From assembly GCF_024734405.1 (NCBI RefSeq), contig NZ_CP059556.1:1984001-2048000 (forward strand): DNA of 64,000 nucleotides. The letters run 5' to 3'. Every line of letters begins with the position of its first letter. Within the stretch, counting starts at the first letter, position 1. Of this stretch, positions 25,990 through 33,123 are shown piece after piece. A program made the translations under genes and the position numbers. The notes beneath the pieces are model-generated. The model worked only from the letters and a program-made list of their open reading frames with translations. It had not been told where the DNA came from and did no database searches. Origin of the DNA: Saccharopolyspora gregorii (lineage in GTDB: Bacteria > Actinomycetota > Actinomycetes > Mycobacteriales > Pseudonocardiaceae).

Positions 25990-26022
25990 ACCCCTCCACC
26001 CCTCACCCCCCGGGAGACACCC

Positions 26023-26433
26023 ATGTCCGAACGCCGCTACCGCACCAGCCTCGACTGCTACGACCCGAACGCCGACCGCCACCCCCTCCCGACCTACCCC
26101 TGGGGCGAGGCGCCCGAGCACCTGTTCACCCGCCGCCAACTCCGCGAAGCCGGACTTTGCCCCGGCCGACAACCCGCCGTCGCCCAAATGCTCCGACCAC
26201 GACAGCGCCGACCGACCGACCCACTCCGCGCCTGGCTCTACGACGGACACCACGCCACCGAGAAACGCACCCCCACCCTTGCCCAGCACCGCGCCATCCG
26301 AGCGATGAACCGCGCCCACCGCATCTGCGACACCTGCGACCGCGACGTCGGCTACCGCATCCCCAAAACCCCACCACTCCACGGCGAATGCCTCGACTGC
26401 CACGACACCCGTACCCAACCGGCCGCGGCCTGA
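26023..26433 (+). CDS. RRQRL-motif zinc-binding protein
   Basis: The protein of 136 residues has LPTYPWGEAPEHLFTRRQLR, the hallmark region of the small AICE family named after an RRQRL motif (here RRQLR), and two Cys pairs near the end (CDTCDRDVGY and ECLDCHD) that would bind zinc. ATG 26023 follows CGGGAGA. It lies between the replication genes and xis, as usual in this element class. Function unknown; DNA binding near the iterons is possible. Confidence 0.85.
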   Translation: MSERRYRTSLDCYDPNADRHPLPTYPWGEAPEHLFTRRQLREAGLCPGRQPAVAQMLRPRQRRPTDPLRAWLYDGHHATEKRTPTLAQHRAIRAMNRAHRICDTCDRDVGYRIPKTPPLHGECLDCHDTRTQPAAA

Positions 26434-26445
26434 ACGGGAGGAACC

Positions 26446-26643
26446 ATGCCCACTCGACGAAGCGGCACCTGGATGACCGTCCCCGAGTTCTGCACCGAGA
26501 TGGCCATCTCCCGATCGACCTTCGACGACTGGCGCGCCAAAGGACGAAGCCCGAAATGCATCCGGCTTCCCAATGGCTCCCTGCGCATCAAGCGCACCGA
26601 CTTCGACACCTGGCTCAACACCCTGGAGGCCGACGCCGCATGA
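26446..26643 (+). CDS. xis: Excisionase (Xis), MerR/AlpA-type HTH
   Basis: The 65-residue protein is one winged HTH (WMTVPEFCTEMAISRSTFDD followed by WRAKGRSPKCIRLPNG). ATG 26446 has GGGAGGA upstream, and the stop overlaps the integrase start in ATGA. It sets the direction of Int toward excision. Confidence 0.9.
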   Translation: MPTRRSGTWMTVPEFCTEMAISRSTFDDWRAKGRSPKCIRLPNGSLRIKRTDFDTWLNTLEADAA

Positions 26644-28061
26644 CCGAGACCAGCTACAGCGTCCACATCTGGCGAATCACCGCCCGCAAGAACGCTCAGG
26701 GCAAGATCACGAGCTACCGGGTCCGATGGCGTGTCGGCACACACGAACACCACGAATCGTTCAAAGGGAAGACGCTCGCGAGCAGCTTCCACGCCCAGCT
26801 CGTGACCGCGGCGAGCAGAGGAGAGGCGTTCCTCGTCGACGCACCGGGGCTTCCGGTGTCGATGGCCCGGAAGTCTGCGAACCAGATGAGCTGGTTCGAA
26901 TTCTCGCAGCAGTATGTCGATCTCAAGTGGACCCGCGCGGCGGCGAAGTCGAGGGCGGGCATCGCGGACACCTTGGCGACGGTGACCCCGGTGCTACTGA
27001 CGAGCGACCGCGGCAAGCCAGACGACCAGGTGTTGCGCCGGACGTTGACGCGATGGCTGTTCAACACCAAGCAACGCGACGACGCGAAGCCGGTGGAGAT
27101 CGCTCGGGCATTGCGCTGGTTGGAGGCCAACACCGTCGCGATGTCGAAGTTGGACGACCCGGCGCTGATGCGGCGCGTGCTGGAGCAACTGGCCCGGCGC
27201 ATGGACGGGAAACCCGCCGGTGCCAAGACGTTCGCGCGCAAGCGTGCGGTCTTCCACAACGCGCTTGAGTACGCCGTCGAGCTCGGGGTGTTGCAGAACA
27301 ACGTGCTTCCGCGGATCAAGTGGACACCGCCGAAGGAGGTGAAAGCGATCGACAAGCGCGTCGTGATCAACCCGCGTCAGGCGCGGCAGCTGCTGGCGAA
27401 GGTAGGAGAACAGCGAGTCGACGGGCAGCCGCGCCGGTCGGCTGGACCGGGGTTGGTGGCGTTCTTCGGGGTCATGTACTACTCGGCGCTGCGCCCGGAA
27501 GAAGCCGCGATGCTGCGCAAGTCAGATCTGCGCCTCCCGGGCAGTGGTTGGGGCGAGCTGCTGGTATCGCAGACTGCGCCGACCGCGGGCGGGGCGTGGA
27601 CGGACTCCGGGCAGCGGCGCGACCGGCGCCACCTCAAGCAGCGTGGGGCCGGAGAGGTGCGGCCGGTTCCGTGCCCGCCTGAACTGACCGAGCTGCTGCA
27701 CGAACACCTGGCGCGGTTCGGCACGACCGCAGACGGACGGCTGTTCCGCAGCTTGACGGGCGGCGACCTCGCTGAGTCGACCGCGGCCAGGGTGTGGGAC
27801 AAAGCACGGCAGAAGGTGTTCACCGCCGAGGAGTACGCCTCAGTGCTGGCTCGTCGCCCGTACGACTTGCGGCACGCGTGCGTGTCGACGTGGCTCGGCA
27901 GCGGGGTGCCGTCGACTCAGGTGGCCGAGTGGGCTGGGCATTCGGTCGCCGTACTACACCAGGTCTACGCGAAGGTGCTCGCCGGGCAGGAGGACAGTGC
28001 CCGGCGCCGCATCGAGGAAGCCCTGAGCTTCGGTATGCAGCAGGGGCGGCCGTGTCCGTGA
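26640..28061 (+). CDS. int: Tyrosine recombinase integrase of the AICE
   Basis: The 473-residue protein has an N-terminal arm-binding part, a SAM-like core-binding domain (about 75-230) and a catalytic domain with Arg285 (ALRPEEAAML), the YDLRH box (Arg411), His434 in EWAGHS and the nucleophile Tyr443 in HQVYAKVL. ATG 26640 overlaps the xis stop. Its stop is 115 nt from attR, the usual AICE position. It recombines the 46-bp att core in the tRNA gene. It shows no decay. Confidence 0.95.
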   Translation: MTETSYSVHIWRITARKNAQGKITSYRVRWRVGTHEHHESFKGKTLASSFHAQLVTAASRGEAFLVDAPGLPVSMARKSANQMSWFEFSQQYVDLKWTRAAAKSRAGIADTLATVTPVLLTSDRGKPDDQVLRRTLTRWLFNTKQRDDAKPVEIARALRWLEANTVAMSKLDDPALMRRVLEQLARRMDGKPAGAKTFARKRAVFHNALEYAVELGVLQNNVLPRIKWTPPKEVKAIDKRVVINPRQARQLLAKVGEQRVDGQPRRSAGPGLVAFFGVMYYSALRPEEAAMLRKSDLRLPGSGWGELLVSQTAPTAGGAWTDSGQRRDRRHLKQRGAGEVRPVPCPPELTELLHEHLARFGTTADGRLFRSLTGGDLAESTAARVWDKARQKVFTAEEYASVLARRPYDLRHACVSTWLGSGVPSTQVAEWAGHSVAVLHQVYAKVLAGQEDSARRRIEEALSFGMQQGRPCP

Positions 28062-28175
28062 ATCGTCCGTAGCTAGACGCAGACAGCCGTAGCAGCCGGG
28101 GACAACCGCACATCAGGCCCGCATGGCCTCTCGCGCAAAACACCTGGTGAAAGGCCTTGCGGGCCTGGTCAGGCT

Positions 28176-28221
28176 TGGTGCCCCCGGTCAGAGTCGAACT
28201 GACACTGTACGGATTTTGAGT
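28176..28221 (+). other. attR: attR attachment site within the tRNA gene
   Basis: These 46 nt are identical to attL and span tRNA CCA to the anticodon loop. Crossover here leaves an intact tRNA gene to the right of the element. Confidence 0.93.
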
Positions 28222-28252
28222 CCGCCGCCTCTGCCGATTGGGCTACGGGGGC
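28176..28252 (-). tRNA. tRNA with anticodon CAA (Leu), short variable arm
   Basis: The reverse strand folds as a cloverleaf: acceptor GCCCCCG with CGGGGGC, a 3-bp D stem GCC/GGC, anticodon stem GCGGA/TCCGT with loop CTCAAAA (anticodon CAA at 28216-28218), variable region of 5 nt (ACAGT), T arm GTCAG-TTCGACT-CTGAC, discriminator A and encoded CCA at 28176-28178. CAA reads Leu TTG codons, yet bacterial tRNA-Leu normally has a long variable arm. The 3' part is attR. The gene remains whole after integration. Confidence 0.85.
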
Positions 28253-28544
28253 CGAGCGGGCCGAAGTTTACCGGACCGGTGATCACTGCGCGGCGGCGGG
28301 GCGGTCCGGGCGGGCGTCTTCAACTGCCCTGTCCGCTGGTGCCGACGCCTCAGGGGTGCCGTTCGGTTCGCCTGGCCGGCAGCCCGCCCGCCATGTGGGC
28401 GTCGCGCCGATGTGACCTGCCGGAAACGGGTGTCGGGATGGTCACCCTCCCTGGTCATCTCAGCTGGAGGGCCCGGCCGGTAAGCTGGTTTTTCCCGGTG
28501 CGGCACCGCACTGGACCGTGTCAGAACTACCCCAGGAGGACCCG

Positions 28545-29156
28545 GTGACCACGCCGGCTGCCGAGGACCCAAGCGAGGCCAAGCCCGTCGAACGTCGCGT
28601 GCTCGTGGCAGAGGACGAGGCGCTGATCAGGCTCGACCTGGTGGAGATGCTCAAAGAAGAGGGGTACCAGGTCGTCGGTGAGGCCGGGGACGGGCAAGAG
28701 GCCGTGCGGCTGGCCGAGGAGCTGCGGCCCGATCTGGTGATCCTGGACATCAAGATGCCGAAGATGGACGGCATCGAAGCGGCGTCGAACATCGCGGGCG
28801 AGCGCATCGCGCCCGTGGTGATCTTGACCGCGTTCAGCCAGCGCGACCTGGTGGAGCGGGCGCGCGACGCGGGGGCGATGGCCTACCTGGTCAAGCCGTT
28901 CGCGAAGCGCGACCTGGTGCCCGCGGTCGAGCTGGCGGTGTCCCGCTTCACCGAGGTGCAGGCGCTGGAGGCCGAGGTCGCCGACCTCAGCGAGCGCCTC
29001 GAGGCGCGCAAAACGATCGAGCGCGCCAAGGGCCTGCTGATGAGCAAGCACAACCTCTCCGAACCCGAGTCGTTCCGCTGGTTGCAGCGGACCGCGATGG
29101 ACCGCCGGACCACGATGAAGGCCGTGGCCCAGGCGGTGCTCGAGAACCTGGAGTGA
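28545..29156 (+). CDS. pdtaR: ANTAR-domain response regulator PdtaR
   Basis: The protein of 203 residues has a receiver (VLVAEDEALIRLDLVEML, phospho-acceptor Asp68 in VILDIKMPKMDG, YLVKPFAK) and a C-terminal ANTAR RNA-binding domain (ARKTIERAKGLLMSKHNLSE). GTG 28545 has AGGAGG 5 nt upstream; the GTG at 28518 lacks one. In mycobacteria PdtaR partners the kinase PdtaS and acts as a transcription antiterminator. Upstream 28253-28544 holds no gene I can see. The stop is 1 nt from the convergent thioesterase gene. Confidence 0.93.
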   Translation: MTTPAAEDPSEAKPVERRVLVAEDEALIRLDLVEMLKEEGYQVVGEAGDGQEAVRLAEELRPDLVILDIKMPKMDGIEAASNIAGERIAPVVILTAFSQRDLVERARDAGAMAYLVKPFAKRDLVPAVELAVSRFTEVQALEAEVADLSERLEARKTIERAKGLLMSKHNLSEPESFRWLQRTAMDRRTTMKAVAQAVLENLE

Positions 29157-29157
29157 C

Positions 29158-29595
29158 TCAGCCCGCGGGCTGATCGCGGATGACGCAGGTCAGGCGTGCC
29201 GTGCAGGTGCGCCTGCCCTGCTCATCGGTGATGACGATCTCGTAGGTCGCCGTGCTGCGGCCCCGGTGCAACGGGGTGGCGACACCGGTGACGACGCCTT
29301 CCGTGGCCGAGCGGTGGTGCGTGCAGGACAGCTCCAGCCCCACCGCGATCCGGCCTTCTCCCGCGTGCAGCGCCGAGGCGATGGAACCGACCGATTCGGC
29401 CAGCACCGCGTTCGCGCCCCCGTGCAGCAGTCCGTAGGGCTGCTTGTTGCCCTCGACCGGCATCGTCGCGACTACACGTTCGGGTGAGTATTCGAGGTAT
29501 TCGATGCCCATCCGGTGCTGCAACTGGCCCGGTTCCGGGTTCAGCACCAGCGCCATCGAGTCGTTCGCGGGCTGCTCGTTCTCGGTCGCCGTCAC
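29158..29595 (-). CDS. PaaI-type hotdog thioesterase
   Basis: The 145-residue single hotdog domain has the PaaI-type active-site stretch YGLLHGGANAVLAESVGSIA and the later GLELSCTHHRSA strand. It hydrolyses acyl-CoA thioesters; the acyl group cannot be told. GTG 29595 has GGAGGGG 6 nt upstream. It is a single gene convergent with pdtaR and divergent from polA. Confidence 0.9.
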   Translation of the reverse strand: MTATENEQPANDSMALVLNPEPGQLQHRMGIEYLEYSPERVVATMPVEGNKQPYGLLHGGANAVLAESVGSIASALHAGEGRIAVGLELSCTHHRSATEGVVTGVATPLHRGRSTATYEIVITDEQGRRTCTARLTCVIRDQPAG

Positions 29596-29661
29596 GGTCC
29601 ACCCCTCCTCGTGCCTCGCCGCACGCGCTGTCGGTGGCTCAGCCTAGACTCCCGCGACGTG

Positions 29662-32352
29662 ATGGCTTCCGAAGACCGACGTCTGCTGTTGATCGACGGC
29701 CATTCCATGGCCTACCGAGCGTTCTACGCCCTGCCGAAGGAGAACTTCCAGACCGGCACGGGCCAGCACACGAATGCGGTCTACGGCTTCACCTCGATGC
29801 TGATCAACCTGCTGCGCGACGAGCAGCCGACCCACTTCGCGGTCGCGTTCGACGTGTCCCGCAAGACCTTCCGCAGCGAGAAGTTCGCCGACTACAAGGC
29901 GAACCGCAGCGCCAGTCCCGACGAGTTCAAGGGCCAGGTCAGCCTGATCCAGGACGTGCTGGGCGCGCTGTCGGTGCCGGTGCTGAGCAAGGACAACTAC
30001 GAGGCCGACGACGTCATCGCCACCCTCACCACCCAGGCCACCGGCGAAGGCTTCTCGGTGGCCATCTGCACCGGCGACCGCGACGCGCTCCAGCTGGTGA
30101 CCGACCGGGTCACGGTGCTGTACCCGACGAAGGGCGTTTCCGAGCTCACCCGGTTCACGCCGCAGGCCGTCGAGGACAAGTACGGCCTCTCGCCCGAGCA
30201 GTACCCGGACTTCGCGGCGCTGCGCGGCGACCCGTCGGACAACCTGCCGAAGATCCCGGGCGTCGGCGAGAAGACCGTCACGAAGTGGATCCAGCAGTTC
30301 GGTTCGCTGGCGGGGCTCATCGACCGCGCCGACGAGGTGAAGGGCAAGGCGGGCGAGGCGCTGCGGACCAACCTCGCGTCCGTGCAGCTGAACCGGGAGC
30401 TGACCCAGCTGGAGCACGACGTGCCGCTCGGGGTCACCCCGGACGACCTGGTGCTGGCCCAGTGGGACCGGGACGCGGTGCACAAGCTGTTCGACGACCT
30501 GGAGTTCCGGGTGCTGCGGGAGCGGCTGTTCAGCACGCTGTCCGCCGCCGAACCCGAGGTGGAGGACGGTTTCGAGGTCTCCGGCGGCGCGCTGGACACC
30601 GGTGAGCTCGCCGGGTGGCTCGACCGGCACGCCCGGGACGGCCGCCGCGTCGGGCTCGCGTTCAGCGGCACCTGGACGACCGGCGCCGGTGACCTGGCCG
30701 GCATCGCGTTGGCCGACGCCGACGGCGCCGGGGCCTTCGTGGACGTGACCGAGCTCAACGCGGACGACGACAAGGCGCTGGGGGAGTGGCTGGCCGACCC
30801 GGCGCTGCCGAAGGCCGCGCACGACGTGAAGGGCCCGCTGCACGCGCTGCGCGGCCGCGGCTGGACGCTCGCCGGGCTGACCAGCGACACCGCGCTCGCC
30901 GCCTACCTGGTGCGCCCCGGCCAGCGGTCCTTCGACCTGCCGGACCTGGTGGTGCGCTACCTGCAGCGGGAGCTGCGCGCCGAGGACGAGGGCGGCGACG
31001 GCCAGCTGTCGCTGCTCGCCGACGAGGAGCAGGACAAGGCCGACGCCGCCAACGCCGAGCTCGTGAAGGCCCGCGCGGTCGGTGAGCTCGCGGACGCGCT
31101 GGACGCCGAGCTGGGGCGCATCGACAGCCGCGGCCTGCTCACCGACCTGGAGCTGCCGCTGCTGGCCGTCATCGACGAGCTGGAGGCCGCGGGCATCGCC
31201 GTGGACGCCGACCTGCTCGACGAGCTCGGCGCGCACTTCGCGGGCCGGGTCAAGCAGGCAGCGCAGGAGGCCTACGACGTCATCGGCAAGGAGATCAACC
31301 TCGGGTCGCCGAAGCAGTTGCAGGTGGTGCTGTTCGACGAGCTGGGCATGCCGAAGACGAAGCGCACCAAGACCGGCTACACCACCGACGCCGACGCGCT
31401 GCAGGGCCTGTTCGAGAAGACGCAGCACCCGTTCCTGCAGCACCTGCTGGAGCACCGCGACGCGACCCGGCTCAAGACCACGGTGGAGGGCCTGGTGAAG
31501 TCCGTCGCCGACGACGGGCGCATCCACACCACGCTGAACCAGACCATCGCCGCCACCGGCCGGTTGTCCTCGACGGACCCGAACCTGCAGAACATCCCGA
31601 TCCGCACCGAGGAGGGGCGCCGGATCCGCGAGGTGTTCGTGGTCGGCTCCGGGTACTCGGAGCTGCTGACCGCCGACTACAGCCAGATCGAGATGCGCAT
31701 CATGGCGCACCTGTCCGGCGACGAAGGGCTCATCGAGGCGTTCCGCTCCGGTGAGGACCTGCACAACTTCGTGGCCTCGCAGGCGTTCGGGGTGCCGATC
31801 GGCGAGGTGGACCAGGAGCTGCGGCGCCGGGTGAAGGCCATGTCCTACGGGCTGGCGTACGGGCTGTCCGCGTTCGGGCTGGCCCAGCAGCTGCGGATCT
31901 CCGCGGAAGAGGCGAAGGCGCAGATGGACGCCTACTTCGCCCGCTTCGGCCGGGTGCGGGACTACCTGCACGAGGTGGTGTCGCAGGCGCGGGAGGACGG
32001 CTACACCTCGACGATCCTCGGCCGCCGCCGCTACCTGCCGGACCTGCTCAGCGACAACCGGCAGCGCCGCGAGATGGCGGAGCGGATGGCGTTGAACGCG
32101 CCCATCCAGGGCAGCGCCGCCGACATCATCAAGGTGGCGATGCTGGGCGTGCACCGCTCCCTCGCCGAGGCGGGGCTGCGGTCGCGGATGCTGCTGCAGG
32201 TGCACGACGAACTGATCATCGAACTGGTCGACGGGGAACGCGCCGAGGTGGAGCGGATCGTGCGGGAGCAGATGGGCTCGGCCTACCCGCTGGAGGTACC
32301 GCTGGAAGTGTCGGTGGGCGCGGGCCGTTCCTGGGACTCGGCCGCACACTGA
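29662..32352 (+). CDS. polA: DNA polymerase I
   Basis: The 896-residue protein has the 5' nuclease domain (LLLIDGHSMAYRAFYAL, DNYEADDVIATL, LRGDPSDNLPKIPGVGEKT), a middle 3'-5' exonuclease-like domain and the family A polymerase domain (ADYSQIEMRIMAHLSGD, RRRVKAMSYGLAYGLSAFG, LLQVHDEL). The middle domain lacks the proofreading acidic set (LAFSGTW replaces the DxE strand), as in other actinobacterial PolI. ATG 29662 is preceded by an in-frame GTG (29659); either could start. Length and context match mycobacterial polA. Confidence 0.97.
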   Translation: MASEDRRLLLIDGHSMAYRAFYALPKENFQTGTGQHTNAVYGFTSMLINLLRDEQPTHFAVAFDVSRKTFRSEKFADYKANRSASPDEFKGQVSLIQDVLGALSVPVLSKDNYEADDVIATLTTQATGEGFSVAICTGDRDALQLVTDRVTVLYPTKGVSELTRFTPQAVEDKYGLSPEQYPDFAALRGDPSDNLPKIPGVGEKTVTKWIQQFGSLAGLIDRADEVKGKAGEALRTNLASVQLNRELTQLEHDVPLGVTPDDLVLAQWDRDAVHKLFDDLEFRVLRERLFSTLSAAEPEVEDGFEVSGGALDTGELAGWLDRHARDGRRVGLAFSGTWTTGAGDLAGIALADADGAGAFVDVTELNADDDKALGEWLADPALPKAAHDVKGPLHALRGRGWTLAGLTSDTALAAYLVRPGQRSFDLPDLVVRYLQRELRAEDEGGDGQLSLLADEEQDKADAANAELVKARAVGELADALDAELGRIDSRGLLTDLELPLLAVIDELEAAGIAVDADLLDELGAHFAGRVKQAAQEAYDVIGKEINLGSPKQLQVVLFDELGMPKTKRTKTGYTTDADALQGLFEKTQHPFLQHLLEHRDATRLKTTVEGLVKSVADDGRIHTTLNQTIAATGRLSSTDPNLQNIPIRTEEGRRIREVFVVGSGYSELLTADYSQIEMRIMAHLSGDEGLIEAFRSGEDLHNFVASQAFGVPIGEVDQELRRRVKAMSYGLAYGLSAFGLAQQLRISAEEAKAQMDAYFARFGRVRDYLHEVVSQAREDGYTSTILGRRRYLPDLLSDNRQRREMAERMALNAPIQGSAADIIKVAMLGVHRSLAEAGLRSRMLLQVHDELIIELVDGERAEVERIVREQMGSAYPLEVPLEVSVGAGRSWDSAAH

Positions 32353-32646
32353 ATGCACGGCGGGAGGCGTCGGCCGTCGCGCGGCGGGCGACGCCCTCAC
32401 CGTTGGCATATGCCGGTGGCATGGTCTCCGAGCTGCGGAGATTGCGGCTCGGTCACGAAACGATCATTCTCCGGCGCCGCGGGCGTCTCAGTCACTGAGA
32501 TGGCCGGAACGTGAACGAGGCGGGCCCCTGTTGGACCTTTCGGGTGACAGCCGGGATAGCCTGCCTACTTCGCGGAACAGCGGATGCCGACGAGCCGGCG
32601 CGCGGCGCGCACGGCGGACCCGGGGCGGAGTTCCCGGAGGAGGAAA

Positions 32647-33060
32647 ATGATCAACATCGACAGAGTGGACCACTTGGTGCTCACCGTGGCCGATGTCGAT
32701 CGGGCGGCAGAGTTCTACGAGCGCATCCTCGGGATGCGCACGGTGACCTTCCCCGGTGACCGGCGTGCGGTGAGCTTCGGTCAGCAGACCATCAAGCTGC
32801 ACGCCGCCAGCGAGCTGGTCGAGCCCACCGCGACGCACCCGGTGCCCGGCTCGGCCAACCTCTGCTTCGTCACCGAGCAGCCCATCAGCGAAGTGCAGGA
32901 GCACCTGCGGGCCAACGACGTGCGCATCGAGGAGGGCCCGGTCGGGCGCACCGGAACATCCGGCCCGATCACCTCGCTGTACCTGCGCGACCCCGACGGC
33001 AACCTGATCGAGATCGCCCGGTACGACGAAGAAGCCGAGGCCGCTTCCGGCGCGGAGTGA
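32647..33060 (+). CDS. VOC-family (glyoxalase-like) protein
   Basis: The 137-residue protein has two beta-alpha-beta modules: IDRVDHLVLTVADVDRAAEF with FYERILGMR, and ITSLYLRDPDGNLIEIARYD. His near the start and Glu in the last strand are usual metal ligands. ATG 32647 has AGGAGGA 3 nt upstream. It ends before a strong terminator and stands alone. Upstream 32353-32646 shows no gene, only a weak GGCGTCG/CGACGCC hairpin after polA. Substrate unknown. Confidence 0.9.
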   Translation: MINIDRVDHLVLTVADVDRAAEFYERILGMRTVTFPGDRRAVSFGQQTIKLHAASELVEPTATHPVPGSANLCFVTEQPISEVQEHLRANDVRIEEGPVGRTGTSGPITSLYLRDPDGNLIEIARYDEEAEAASGAE

Positions 33061-33073
33061 GCACCCGGAACGA

Positions 33074-33110
33074 GGAGGGGCCGTCGAGCGCACTGCTCGA
33101 CGGCCCCTCC
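33074..33110. terminator. Bidirectional 16-bp hairpin terminator
   Basis: GGAGGGGCCGTCGAGC pairs perfectly with GCTCGACGGCCCCTCC around a 5-nt loop, between the convergent VOC and YhgE/Pip genes. Confidence 0.9.
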
Positions 33111-33123
33111 GCTCACCCTCGGG

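Larger units (their letters stand above)
14131..28221 (+). mobile_element. Actinomycete integrative and conjugative element (AICE), about 14.1 kb
   Basis: The element lies between 46-bp direct repeats at 14131-14176 and 28176-28221. The right copy is the 3' half of a tRNA gene, from anticodon loop to CCA. Inside are, in order, regulatory genes on the minus strand, a plus-strand transfer module with an FtsK/TraB-type dsDNA translocase, an accessory block, a primase-polymerase and DUF3987 replication pair, an iteron cluster, and xis-int next to attR. This is the standard AICE plan (pSAM2, pSE211 type): site-specific integration in a tRNA gene, excision, rolling-circle-like replication and transfer by one translocase without a type IV secretion system. 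All core genes look intact. Confidence 0.95.
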
